From contig OZ023274.1 of the NCBI GenBank assembly GCA_964007475.1, positions 103,153,372 to 103,217,371 on the forward strand: 64,000 bases of DNA. The letters are read 5' to 3'. This stretch comes from Hybos culiciformis. Lineage: Eukaryota > Arthropoda > Insecta > Diptera > Hybotidae. The notes beneath the pieces were generated by a model, which saw nothing but the letters and a program-made list of their open reading frames with translations, did not search any database and was not told the origin of the DNA. Position numbers and translations under genes: made by a program. Below are positions 1 through 12,688 of this stretch, in pieces. The first letter of the stretch is position 1. Each line of letters begins with the position of its first letter.

Positions 1-3000
1 TGAAAAAATAAATAAATTAATAAAGCAGAGCCGCCCTAATCGTAGCCAGAATCTTTAAATCCACGAATTACTCTTAATTAACTAAAATAGCACGACGTTT
101 TGGATTTTTCTAATAAATTGAAGTTCTGTTGATAGTGAATTAAAGAGATTATAGGCACCAGAAGAAAATTAAGTATTTTTTTTTTTGTAATTAGAGATAT
201 AGACAGATTTTGAAAAAATTATGAAAATATTACGAAAATTCGGAAAAGGTTAATCTTAATATGCCTGCAACAGATTAGAACAACATAATAACATATATAT
301 ATAACATAAATTGCATTAATAGTATAATCGGATTGTCATTAATACCGGTTAAAATTTCTACGATCCGAAGAAAAAATAAATAACAAAAAAAAAATTCTGA
401 TGCAAACCGGGTATATTTTAATAACATAAATATTATTTTCATTGATAAAAATAAAATAAAATAATTTAGATACAATTATCTCAGCAGAGTTTCAAGGATT
501 CTTTCTTTCGAGAAAGAATGGAAAAAAAAAGCTTAAACTTTTTTTCAGGTTTTCCAAAAGCGATAATAACCGGTAAAAGTATCTTTTAATTTTAATTAAA
601 AAAAAAAATTTTTTTTTCTTCTTGCACTAGGAGTGTTGGTTATATTTAAAAAAAAGACTTCAAAAATTTCTTTTTAACTACTTTTCAAAAACAAAATATT
701 TTATTAATTTTTATTTTATATTTTTTTGTTATTTTGATAAAATTAATTTTTATTTTTTTATTTTTTTTTTAAATAACAAAATTAGAACAAAAATAAAAAA
801 AAATTAAACCGAACGTTTCAAGACTTCTAATTGAACTGATGTTCTCAACTCACTATAATGTGGAAAAGACTACCTAATGAATACAAAAAAAAAAAAAATA
901 AACAAAAAAAAACAAATTTAATGTATATATAAAAAAAAAGCACAAAACATATAGACCAACATTATATTTTTCTCGACAACCACATTATAAAGAAAATGAT
1001 CTATCGAATTTTTTTGTAACATTATAAAATATCTAAATATTATACACATTGTTGTTTAAAGATTGCGAGATAATTTTTATTATATGACATAGAAAAAACT
1101 AAATGTTTTGAACTAGATAACAAACCAATTTCATCAATTTTCAAGCATGTTTGTTAAGTTTGTCGATTATGTTGAAAATATATTGCATTTATTTTTGTGT
1201 CCATAAATAAAAGCTATGTCCTACACTGTCTAATGTAAATCTGCCGGCCTTGCTACATATTATATATATAGATATAATTCCTAGAAATGCTCTACCTCCC
1301 TAAAAAATAAACCAATTTTGTTAAATCAAACGAACTGCTGTACCTAGTTCTTGATTTTTCTCACATTAGTATCTATAAATTATAAAAGACTTTTTATTCT
1401 GCCTAATTAGGTTCACTTTGTTTTGTACACAGATACGAGGGTGACTCAAAAAATTAAGGGGATGTTAAGTATTAAAATTAATATACATATTATCATTATA
1501 TTATAATAAATAATCTTTATTTGTTATTGGACTATACTACTGATAAATCTTTTAATAATAAATTTAAAATCGATATCAAAAAAAATAAAATAATAATCTC
1601 AAGTTTATGTATTGTACTCGAATTATAATTACCGACAATGCGGAATTTTACGAAAATAAGAACGTTAATAAATTGTTATTGTTTAAAATAAAATTGATAA
1701 GATAATTAAGATTTAAATAAAACATATTTAATTAACAAATTAATACTAGTAAGAGAAAATTTATTTTTTCTTTTTATAAATTGAACACAACATTCCATTT
1801 AAAATATATGTTGTCATAAGTTTTTGTATACCTACAACCATAGAAGAATTCTCATTATACAATTGAATATAAAAAGTATTAAAAATATTATTTTTTAAAA
1901 GACGATATATTTAATTTTAACAGAAATTAATAAAAACATACATATAACTTTGATTAATCGAATTCACCCCGTAAAATCATATATATAAACATGTGTACAT
2001 TGTAATCTTATTTAAGTCTCGTTAAATAATTTTGTTTTGAAGTTTTTCTTTTTGTCAGTATATTACATATATGTATGTAATTAAGGCTATATTTATGTTT
2101 ACCGAATAGAAATAAAAAAAAAATATATGTGAAAAACATATGATATTTTAATATAAAAAATAAAAAAAAAATGCTTTCAACTGGTGTTTTTTTTTTTTCT
2201 CGATTATATGTAATATAATTTATTTATTTTGTATTTTGTATATTATGTATTTTAATACAATATAATAATATATGGATATACTTAAGCACAGGCAGGCAAA
2301 TTGAAAATACGAATAAAATATGTAAAAACTTAATCGCACATAATCTTAAATAAATAACATTTCTATATTCATTTGTAATTATAATTAAAATTTTATTTGT
2401 GTTTATAAGTATATAGCTACATAAGTTTTTACATATTGCACTATCATATAATATAATATTTTAATTCTAGTATATTCTTTTACAAATCAATAAGATAATT
2501 CGAATTCAACTACCTTTTGAAGTTTAACATTATTTACTTATCGTATTAAGTATTTTATTTTTATGCTACTTGAATATTCATAAATAAAGTAAGAATCTAT
2601 ATTATATATATAATAAATTGTATCTAGTATTTTCAAAAGGGATCTAGAAACAATGTTATAAATAAATAAATTAAATAAATTTGATTCATAGGAACACCAA
2701 AGTATTCGTGATCAACAAAATCTTTTAAACTGAATTGTTACAGATTGTTTTGTTGACATGATAAAGTTATGACTACAAATTTGTTAAAAATATGTTTTAA
2801 TACTAAATAATTAAATTATAAAACTTTTTTCCCGTTTTAATCACTTTTGAAAAGGAATAGACTAGATACAACATTATACACACGCATAGCATACCTAATG
2901 ATTAATAATAAAAAAAAAGTCCGTAGAGAAAAAGCTTAGAATAATCTGTGTAATTTATTCTTATTATCTTATTTAATTTTTTAATCAAACTTATAAATTA

Positions 3001-3898
3001 ATAAATTGAGAATCATAATCTTGCGATGTATTCAGTAGCTTATTCCTGACCCTGAAGCTCTAGCTCTCCTAATGCAAGCGAAAAAAGTTAAAATTTACAA
3101 AGATTATTTAACAAAACACATTTTTGAAAATGAAATATATATATAATAGCTCCATTGACTGTATTGTCAATAATATTAATGTAATCAATTTCATGCTCAG
3201 TCAGTAGAACAATTTTTTTGACACAAATTGCTACCTACTATTTTACCACATAATGTTATGTTAAGTTATGTACAGTACAAGCATCAAACAACTACTTTGT
3301 GATGCATTATATGTAGAAATAAAATCAACTCAAAAGCCCAGAACAAATATTTCTCTTAATTTTACACATATTGCACGGTAGAAGAGTTCCAAATCGACTA
3401 AATATCCTCATAAATATCCTTCTACAAGTTAAAGAAGTTCATAATTTTAATTTATTATAAATTTTCTACACAATTTTTAATTTTAATATTTTTTTTAATT
3501 TTAATGCTGTTGTTTAAAGAAAGCTGTTGAATAATTATAATTATCATTAGAGAATAATATTAGACTAAACTAAAGACTTTTATAATATTTTGTTTTTTAT
3601 TTATTTCGGCAAAAATAAGTGTGTTGCATACCAACATAAGGAACATAATTTCTACTTTCGAAAATTCAATATAGAAAATAGTCATATGATTTAAAAAACA
3701 TATGTTTATGGTGAGTTAAAATATTTGTGTTTGATTTTGATAGATGTTATGTTGCCGATGTATGTTGTATTTGTTTATAAAATTTATTTATAACTTTTCA
3801 AATCTGCGAATTATAAAAGAAACAAGAAAAGTCGGCATATTATTAAATTGCTTTAAATTGAAATTAATTAGGAAAACACTTTAACATTAGAAAGAAAG
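1..3898. other. AT-rich intergenic region, no gene recognised
   Basis: No open frame here has the look of coding sequence; the few short frames are AT-rich noise. Homopolymer A and T runs are frequent, especially at 590-800 and 880-930. An AATAAA near 1205 could be the poly(A) signal of a gene ending to the left, but nothing upstream supports one. The last hundred bases before the RtcA start should hold its promoter and 5' UTR; a weak TATA-like stretch lies near 3775. Confidence 0.6.
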
Positions 3899-5722
3899 AT
3901 GTCTAAAAATGTCATACATATCGACGGGAGCTTATTAGAAGGAGTAAGTTCCAACCAAACACATACTAAACACTATTTTGTTCATTGTAGCAAGAAACAC
4001 ATTGATTAATTATGATGAAATTCAATGGCAGGCAGAAACCTACCTACCTAAATTTCATATATATTGGAAAACCTAAATTTCAAATTCTACTTTGATCTTT
4101 GATGAAATTCATGGTATAGGGAATATAAGTATTTATAAGTTTCAGTTTAATAGATGCCTAGGAGGATTTTCGTAAGAGTTTTATTTTCGATTCTAATTTA
4201 TAGCATCCTTCCCAGCCTAAAAAACTTAATAGTGTTCATTTTTTAGAATCAGTTCCCATTATTTTAAATCAGTTGAATCCTTAATTAATTTCGAATACCT
4301 ACCTATATTACAGGGTGGACAGATACTGAGAAATGCTTTAAGTTTAAGTTGTTTATTAAATAAACCTATTAAAATTACAAATATTCGAGCGAACCGATCC
4401 AAACCAGGACTGGCAGCTCAACATTTAAAGGGTGTTCAACTTGTTCGTGACATAACAAATGCAAAAGTTTCTGGTAAATATAAGATTTCAAGGTTTTCTT
4501 TCAATTTTTGATTATTGCGTTTTTTTAGGTGATTTTCAAGGATCTACATCTTTAGAATTTCAACCGTCACAAATTAAAGGTGGAAAATATTATGCTGATA
4601 TTGGAACTGCTGGGTATGCGATAAAAATTAATATATACCTAATATATTATATTTTTTGATTTTATTTCAGGAGTATTGCATTGTTAATACAAGTAGCTCT
4701 GCCAGTTTGTTTATTTGCTGATTCAACAATAGAGTTAGATTTAAAAGGAGGTACTAATGCAGCTATGGCACCCCAAGTAAATAATATATTCTGCCTGTAA
4801 ATTTATAATTTTTCTTTTCACATAAAAAGTTTTAAATTAAAAATAAAAACTTATTTCAGATTGACTATATGACAGAAATTTTTCGTCCTAATTTGGAAAT
4901 GTTTGGAGGTTCATTTGACTTTGATTTGTTTAGAAGGGGGTAAGTAAATCAATAAATTTTTGATTTTTAAAATTATAATTTTAATTAAATATTTCTTTTT
5001 AGATATTTCCCGAAAGGCGGTGGACATGTTTCTATAAAAATTGAACCAATTAAAAATTTTAAATCATGTGATTTGACACAATTTGGTAATATTAAAAAAA
5101 TTTTTGGTTGGAGTTTTGTAGCCGGTGTTTTACCATTGAAAGTAATTTTTCTTTTCTTGATAATTTTAGTATTTGCATTAAATGAATTTTGTTTAGATAG
5201 CGGACGAAATGACTGAATCATCTAAACAGGCACTTCAGGAAAATTTTCATGAAACCCCGATTGAAATTATGTCATATAAAGAAGATGCAAGAATGGCGTC
5301 CGGGAATTGTAGTGGTATTATTTTAGCAGCAGAAACAATTTCAGGGTGCTGGCTCGGATCATCTGGCTTAGGGAGTAAAAAAGAAAGTCCTAAAGACGTT
5401 GGAAGAAATTCAGCATTGGAATTAATTCAATGCTTAACTAAGAGTTCCTGCACAGATAGTTATTGTCAAGATCAGCTTATTATATTAATGGCATTAGCAA
5501 CAGGTCAAAGTAAAATCAAAACCATGCCTACGACTTTACATACTAAAACATCTATTCACGTAGCAGAAACAATGACAAATGTAAATAAATTTTGTAACTA
5601 ATATATAGATGTTATAGAATTATCTTTTTTATTTTTAGGTAAAGTTTACTGTTATTGAAAATCTAGATGGTACAAGTACTATTGAATGTCAGGGTATTGG
5701 ATTAGAAAATAAAAATATTTGA
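3899..5722 (+). CDS. RtcA: RNA 3'-terminal phosphate cyclase, complete, eight exons
   Basis: Converts RNA 3'-phosphate ends to 2',3'-cyclic phosphates using ATP through a covalent enzyme-AMP step; the animal enzyme is nuclear. Coding exons by eye: 3899-3943, 4314-4473, 4529-4613, 4671-4776, 4860-4939, 5003-5141, 5197-5580, 5639-5722. They join in frame to 360 residues, close to the roughly 366 of human RTCA, and every intron is short with GT/AG ends. Family landmarks: DGSLLEGGGQILR (residues 9-21), [70 protein letters not shown] (318-329) and the terminal [11 protein letters not shown]. The histidines at 320 and 326 lie in the C-terminal block where the adenylylated histidine of the family sits; I infer one of them is catalytic. 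The start is the only ATG preceding the DGS block. It belongs to the cyclase branch rather than the ribosome-biogenesis branch (Rcl1), since the full GGGQ and LKGGT blocks are present. Confidence 0.96.
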
Positions 5723-5842
5723 ATGAAAATTAATTAAGTTTACAAAAATTTATTTTACACAATTTAATTAAATTATATAAAACTAATAGTTTTTTAAGAA
5801 AACAATTTATTGCAGTATAATATTTTACACAATTTCTAAGTT
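5723..5842. promoter_or_regulatory. Tail-to-tail 3' ends of RtcA and MAIP1 with candidate poly(A) signals
   Basis: Only 120 bp separate the two stop codons. On the plus strand ATTAAA at 5767-5772 is the best signal for RtcA. On the minus strand AATAAA at 5811-5806 is the best signal for the MAIP1-like gene. Cleavage 10-25 bases beyond each would put the two ends almost on top of each other, so the transcripts may overlap by a few bases. This is inference from motif position only. Confidence 0.5.
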
Positions 5843-7192
5843 TTACGAATCTGTAATGTAATCTGATGGTTTGAAATGATTAACTATATTTACCGTCCAG
5901 TCTGATTGGTTTCCTTGAGTGAATTCTTTTATGAATCTATAATTACAAATTGACACCTTATCTCGATATTCGGGTAATACCCTAAAAAAAAATCATTGTT
6001 TTTTTTGTTAAATTAAAAATTACATTTGTAATCTACAAAGCTCTTGATAATCTCAAATCATTTAAATTAAAAATTTAAAATAATTTTTTACCCCATATTC
6101 AAAGGTGGGTTCTGGCCCCTACTTTGCATTTCATCAAGACCTCTTAAAACATGGAAAACCATTGTTATTTCAACGTAACGTTTTTGAACTTCAGTTGATT
6201 CATCAAACATTATACCAACCTAAAATGATTTACAAATAAAAACAGTTTTGTCAAATTTTGTCACAATTTTCATCATTTAAATGGTTTAAGTTTAAGCAAT
6301 ACCAACTTGATACGGAAATGTCAAATAAATATCTTCTTTTTTTATGCCTAATTCGAAACGTTGTGATAATGAAAATTTAGAAATTTTTGCCTTCAACTCA
6401 TCAATTACTTCTGGTGCAACTAATTTATTTAATGAATTTATGTCACCATCAGCCAAGCTATTCGATATAACCTTAAATAATAAAATTTGATTAATAATGT
6501 AATAGTTAGGAACTTAATAATATTGTATATATATTTAGTAGAATTAAATCAAAAAAGAATTCTGTACTTTCTTAGATATGAACGTAAAAGACTAAATATA
6601 TCGCTACTGTAGATCGATTTTACTTGACTCCGATTTATTGATAATCGTTTTTATCCCCCTTATCTTTACTACATTTTTACTAGTTCTTAACGACTAGGTA
6701 GATATAAAGAAGATCTCTTATAACGACTATACGTCCTAGGTATCCATCTTCCCATTCCCGTGCATAGATAAAAATGTACCTAGGTTACCTGTAATGCTTG
6801 CTTTGTACCATCAACAAAATCCTGTGTATCAAAATCATTATCAAAATATGGCTTAACTATGAAATTGAAGGCCAAACTATTTCAGGAAAACTCATTAAAA
6901 TTGGAAGCATTCGCGGTTTCGATTTATGTGGTGGTTCTTCAGTTGGTGAAGGTGAACCCGGTTCTTGATTCGAAGCATTCGAGAATTTACAATGTTGCTG
7001 TGAACATTTTGCTATCTGATTATTATTGCCATTGATATTGCCATTTCCATGAATGAATAAAGTAAATTTAAATTTGTTATTTGATACAAGATTGCTCACT
7101 TTTGTGTACAATGGAGAAGCGAAGCTTACAACAGCTCTGTCAAGATTTTGATTTGACAGGAAGAGTAACTTCAACAATCTAACATTGAGCAT
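5843..7192 (-). CDS. MAIP1: MAIP1-like mitochondrial matrix protein, four exons, frame broken in exon 1
   Basis: MAIP1 (m-AAA protease interacting protein 1) binds the matrix AAA protease and protects the calcium uniporter subunit EMRE during import. Exons by eye on the minus strand: 7192-6789, 6471-6307, 6219-6092, 5981-5843. The N-terminus is basic and amphipathic, as expected of a mitochondrial presequence (MLNVRLLKLLFL). Then come an Asn/Gly-rich linker, the FPEIVWPS block, IVKPYFDNDFDTQDF, LVAPEVIDELKAKI, and the C-terminal FTQG-x4-DWTV block. The last three exons join in frame through to the stop. Exon 1 does not: the ATG frame reaches a TAG at 6859-6857, just after WPS, while the frame that continues to exon 2 starts a few bases earlier. 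About ten residues that I remember lying between WPS and PYFD also seem absent. This could be a sequencing or assembly error, a real deletion allele or a decaying gene. Family assignment rests on remembered motifs. Confidence 0.8.
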
Positions 7193-9776
7193 AATACTTT
7201 TTTCCTAAAGCCTAAAACAAAATAAAACAATTAATAATTATTTCGAAAAAAAAAAGTATTAAATTTTGTTTTGATTCGAATTAATTACAATTTGTAGAAT
7301 TCATAAATATTTTAAAAAATTTAAAAAAAAAGTATGAATGAAAAAATATCTCCAATCAGTCAGTCAAACAATATTCAGAAAACAATTTTTCATGTCACAA
7401 GAAAGTATAGCGACATCTATTATATGTACTATGTTGTATTGTAAACAGTTTGGTGTATTAAAAAGAAAAATCGTATGAATAATGATGATAAAGTATATGT
7501 GTGATAAAATTTTCGTACGATAAAACATCCATTCGATAAATTCTCCATACGATAAATTGCATACGATTAAAAGTCCGTAAATTATTTTAGAGCCCTGAAT
7601 TTACACTTTTGATTTTGATCCATTTTCCACTGGTTTTAAAGGAAAAAATTTAGTTTTTTGGTTCAAATTTTCTGGGAATTTGAAGTAAATGTACTTTTAC
7701 AGGTCCTGTTGAATTACTGTGCAGCATTTCATAGAGCTTGATTGACGGTTTATTCATTTTTAATTAATTTGTTTATTTAAACCACTTCTAAAAGTACTTA
7801 TCATACATCAGCAATGGAATAAATTTGATAGTTCCGAAAAAAAAAATGTACAGGTTAGAAACGTGAAATCAAGAACCGCTGACTGGACCAATTGACACTA
7901 TATTTGAATCATATTTTAGTTTGATTTGTAGGCAGGTTTCTCTCAAGTTTGGGCCTGGTTGGTGGCGATAGTGGTTAGGTGGTGTATCAAAAAAAAAATT
8001 ATTTATGGTACTTACTGTTTTTTAAATAATATTTACTTATCATTAAAGCAACATAAAATATATATAATAGCTTTTGGTAGTGACCAAGGTATCTTAAAAA
8101 TAAAGTATCTTAAATTGAAATGTTGCAAATAGGCGCTGTACTTTATTTATGTAAGAGTAACCGTTTCTAGTTTTTTTCTTCATTCGGTATTAAAAACCAA
8201 AGAATTCTTTTAATTTTTTTGACATCTAGCCAATTTGCAGGGTCTCCCTTTTAAATTTAATATCAAAGTCCTTTCGTTTAAGCACTTCTTATATTTCTCA
8301 GTATTCCAAAATATAATCGTTCCAGAAAACATTCTTTCAAAAAATGTACTCTAGATATTTATGCATATATAACGTTGATAACTTTATTATGTGAGTTTTT
8401 ATTTTTTCTATTATAGCATAGTTATGTGCTTGGACTTAGAATCCGAAGTATGTGTAGAAATATATAACTCCCGGTTGTATACAGTTTAAATTTTTTTCGC
8501 CCAATAATTATGACGAACAATATTAATAATGGTCTATTTTATAATTTAATTCGTCATATTATTGATTTTAGATGATAAAATGCAATTTATTGTTTTTTAT
8601 TAGATTAAACTTGACTTTTGGATTTCATTAAACATCTATACATTACATTTTAATTGCTTCCACTCTAATACCGAATAATATATTTAATAATTTCTGTATT
8701 TCACTGATAAAGTTAGTACTTTTTAAATATTTTTTATGTATATGAACGCTTCAAAATTATTTTATCGTTTGGTATTTTTTTTTATTATTTTGAAAATACA
8801 ATATTGAGAAGAAAATAAATTTAGTTGTAATCTACGGGGCTATATTAAATCAAATTGTGTTTCTAATTTGAATTAAAGACATTTTATTTTAATTATAGAT
8901 GCTCCTATATCAGAAATTATTGATAGAAGCAGTCACCACCACCATTATATTTACCCAGCCAGACCAAGAAATGCACTCATATTAAAATTAAAAAAAAAAA
9001 CTTTTATATTAATTAATTGTAATTGTTTGTAATATTATTGATTTAATAAATTGTATATAGTTTCAAGTGTACAAGCTTCTTTTTTCGTGCAATTTATTTT
9101 TGAGAACCTACTTCAAACTTCACAGTTCTAAGTAATTGATTAGTTAATGGTTACAAATTCAATATACTCTTCGGATTCGTGATTCGGACATCTGAGTTCC
9201 GGAAATTAATTTAAGACTACAAACAAAAATTTAAGCTTAACCTCAAAGGAAATCAAACAAGATTTCAAGCTAAATTCAACTCTCAAAACATGCTCTATGG
9301 AAACTAAATTTCTTACTACAATATATATAGTACACATATAGTATTATAAAATAAAAACTGAAATAAATAATAAAAAAAAAAACAAAATAATGAGAGCAGA
9401 GAAATTGATAGTGACTGATAATAAAAGTTTCAAAATGCTTCAGTTTATATTAATCGTTTGGTAACAATAATTATTGTGTGCTCAGAAAAATTTTTTTATT
9501 TCTATTTTTTTTTTTTTTTTTTAATTATCGGATTAGTTTAAAAATAATTAATAAAAAAAAAAAAAAATATTGATTTAAAAAATATATATTCTTATGGCGC
9601 TAACTTAATTTAATATATAGTAGTTTTCACGGTTTTCTTCACACTATATTTTTAATTAAATTTCTGCAAAAATATAATTTCAATATCAAGGTTATTTATA
9701 TATTTATTTAATTAAAAAAAAATAGATAGAGTACAAAAATTTAAATAAAATTAATTTAAAAATATAAATTAGCAAA
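7193..9776. other. Intergenic region between divergent MAIP1 and epoxide hydrolase genes
   Basis: The two genes point away from each other, so both promoters should lie here, MAIP1 at the left edge and the hydrolase at the right. A degenerate 16-bp tandem repeat lies at 7516-7578. A stretch at about 8899-9050 has the look of a terminal exon but no partner exons were found. Poly(T) and poly(A) runs near 9497-9570 precede the hydrolase. No complete gene is visible. Confidence 0.55.
7516..7578. repeat. Degenerate 16-bp tandem repeat with CGATAAA core
   Basis: Four copies of a YACGATAAA-like core start at 7516, 7532, 7548 and 7562 with spacings of 16, 16 and 14 bases. The bases between the cores are also partly alike (TCCAT before the next core). 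It lies about 320 bp upstream of the MAIP1 start codon. Could be a short minisatellite or a cluster of sites for one DNA-binding protein. Confidence 0.6.
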
Positions 9777-12312
9777 ATGAAAAATATAAATGAAAAAACA
9801 GGCCCGCAACAATTTTATGATGTTATTGTTCCGCTGCCTAAAACATTAACACTTTTATTTTATTTAAAATCAATATTAGTTGGTATTTGGATTTTAATAA
9901 AATGGATTTTATTTTATTTATGGAATAATTTTAAATCAAATTCGAAAATAAAATACGAGTACGATGGTTATCATGATAAGCCGCCAGCTGTTTTGGTCGA
10001 TAATATATTTGGACGTCATTCCTATGTCAGATTAAAGGTAAACCCATTTATTTAAAAAAATTATAAAATAACTAATTAAAACTTATGGGGTACGTAGGTA
10101 TGGTTAGAATTGAAAAATTACAAGTTCGGAAATATATTGGGCTCAAATTAAATGTAAACTTTCATTATATTCTTAGATTATCGGTTTGTTCTTAGATTAT
10201 CGGTATGCTTACAACTCGTGATCAAAAGCGAATTTTAGAACACTAAAAATAGTCATAGACATAGTTTGGACTCAACTGTCAATTAGGTTGGTTAAAGACT
10301 TCTATTTGAATATACAAAAATCATATGAGGAAATGACAAAATATATTATCGTGAAGCTATTGTCAGCACTATTCTTGGTTTATAATATAATTAAAATTTT
10401 CTATAATGTTATAATATAATATCACAAACTTAAATTGGAAATATAAATTAAATGCAATTGATTTCAAAAAATATATATGATTCAATTTGTTTTTCATTTT
10501 ATAATTAAAAAAAAAATTTAAATAAATGTTTTCTTGACTTTATATTGCTCATTCATTATATTAAAGAAGGTACTTTGAACTTTTATTTTTGGAAATCATC
10601 TCATTATTTTTCATTTACGGCTGGTGTTATCAATAAGCATAAAGTATTTTTTTTTTTTTGATATATAATTGATAACAAAATCGAATTAATATGCTTGCAA
10701 AATAATATTTACATAAAATCAAAGTCTTAATAATATAAATAATATTTTGTCTTGTCTTGTGCGTTATTATTATTTTATCAATGATCTTTGAACCTTGATA
10801 TCAAATATAAAATAAGGGGAAAGATAGCGTCTGACGGTGTCTGAAATATTTTATTTATTTTATCTACTTTGTAAATCCTCATGGCTTAGAATTATTTAGA
10901 ATTAGAATTGACTGTAAATTATTTAACCATATATAATGATTAATACATCTAATTCTAAAACTAAGACAAATACCCTAATACCATAAAGAAGATTTGTTTC
11001 TAATACTTAAATTCTTGTAAAATTATAATATTGTATTTAAATCAAAATCATTGAAATTTTTATTTTCAGGGTGTCAAATTCCATTACGTAGAAGCTGGTA
11101 CCTATGGAAACCCATTGTTAATTCTATTGCATGGATTCCCCGACTGTTGGCTTGGCTGGCACAATCAGGTAAAGTAGATGATATTTCTGTTTGCCAATTT
11201 AATTTCTTTTTTTTTTTTTAGATTGTAGAATTTTCACGATTCTTTCGTGTTATTGCCATCGACTTGAAAGGATTCAATGATTCTGAGAAACCATTATTTC
11301 GTCATTGTTATTCACCCAAAAATATATGTGAAGAATTACGTTCATTTATATTTTCACTTGGTAGTAATACGGCGACAATAATTGGTCATGATTTGGGTGG
11401 AGTTATTGGTTGGTATTTCGCCCATACGAATCCTGAAAATGTTGAACGTTTTATTTGCGTGTCAGCACCACATCCAAACATAATTTGGGATAATTTGAAT
11501 AAAAAAACAATTATTAATAATTCGTGGTTACAGTTCGTTCAATTACCATTTTTACCAGAAATGGATCATTCCAGTTCACATTCTAATTTTTTGGAAAAGT
11601 GCTTTAAGACTGATCCCGTGCAAAATATTATTAACATTAAAAAACTTAATAATTCAGATAATTCTTATAAATCATCAGACATTATGGAATGTTATGACTA
11701 TATATTCAATAGAGGTGCTGATTACACAGGACCATTAAACTATTATAGGACTTTCCCATTTTTCCGAATCAAAGACAGTAGTGTGGTCAGATGTCCTGTA
11801 CTGTTTGTTACTGGTGAGTAAAATGTATATTAGATGATATATTTTTTTGAACTAGAAGTACGCGTATAAATAAATTTGTAACTTCAAGTATTGACTTATA
11901 TAAAGATCTACATTTTGATTACTATTTGTTTTTCCTATATAACTTGCCAGGTAATGAAGATATGCTGTGTAATTTAGAATCTATTGTTAAAAGTACAGAA
12001 TTTTGTAATAATCCAATAGTGAAAATTATTGAGGGTGCTTCACATTGGCCACAACGTCAGACACCCGCAGAATTTAACAAAATAATATTAAATTTTTTGA
12101 TTGGTGAGGCTACTACTGTTTACATAAAAATATATAGAAAATAATTTTAATTACAAATTATTTTAGGTAGAAGGGCGAAAATTATACCACCGGCACCCAT
12201 AGAAAAGCAAACAAGCGTTCTAGGTCGAGTTTTCGAAGCTGTTAAATTTTCCAATGTTCTAGATTCAGTCCATAATAAAACTACTTCTGTGATTAATAAT
12301 GCGTTATATTAA
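9777..12312 (+). CDS. Membrane-anchored epoxide hydrolase (EPHX4/EPHX3-like), complete, five exons
   Basis: An alpha/beta-hydrolase that should open epoxides through an ester intermediate, probably at the ER membrane. Coding exons: 9777-10037, 11070-11168, 11222-11813, 11951-12103, 12167-12312, joining in frame to 416 residues. Residues about 22-50 form one hydrophobic segment (LLFYLKSILVGIWILIKW) with Lys interruptions, a signal anchor. The oxyanion motif is HGFPD (108-112). The nucleophile elbow is GHDLGG with Asp177; vertebrate EPHX4 has Trp after this Asp, here it is Leu. The lid carries TGPLNYYR, with the proton-donating tyrosine at 294 or 295. The charge-relay acid is Asp321 in GNEDM and the catalytic histidine is His349 in GASHWPQ. 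All active-site residues are therefore present. A roughly 47-residue tail beyond the hydrolase core makes it longer than human EPHX4 (about 362). It is not the insect juvenile-hormone EPHX1 class, which has a longer N-terminal domain. Confidence 0.93.
10170..10207. repeat. Two-copy 19-bp direct repeat in hydrolase intron 1
   Basis: The 19-base unit TTCTTAGATTATCGGTWTG occurs twice head to tail with one mismatch. It is a local slippage duplication within the first intron and shows no sign of function. Confidence 0.8.
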
Positions 12313-12688
12313 AGACTAACAATGTTTTGATTTGGAGCTTTGGACTCAAATTTCCTTTGATTTTAAGAACATTTTGAATTCAAATTTAAAAATAATTTAA
12401 TTTTAATTGTAGCTTATTTCAATGATTATGAAGTTAAATGAGCAATGCTATATAGAATTGTTACGTAAACGATAATAGATACATTTACTTAGTTAAAATT
12501 TATTGATAAAATATTTTTTTAAGTATAACTAATTTTGTAAAAAAAAAAAATACTGAAATCAATTACCAGTCTTTTGGGACGATATAATATACAAAGTAAA
12601 AAACTTCAGGCTTATGAAAAGTCAACGAAAATGTTAACAATAATATTTATTGTATATGTAAGCAATGTTATTTAGTTAGACATAGATT

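Noticed and set aside
6857..6891. 35-nt micro-intron restoring the MAIP1 frame
   Set aside because: The length fits arithmetically and GT/AG ends exist, but it would remove the FPEIVWPS block and is shorter than introns known to be spliced in insects.
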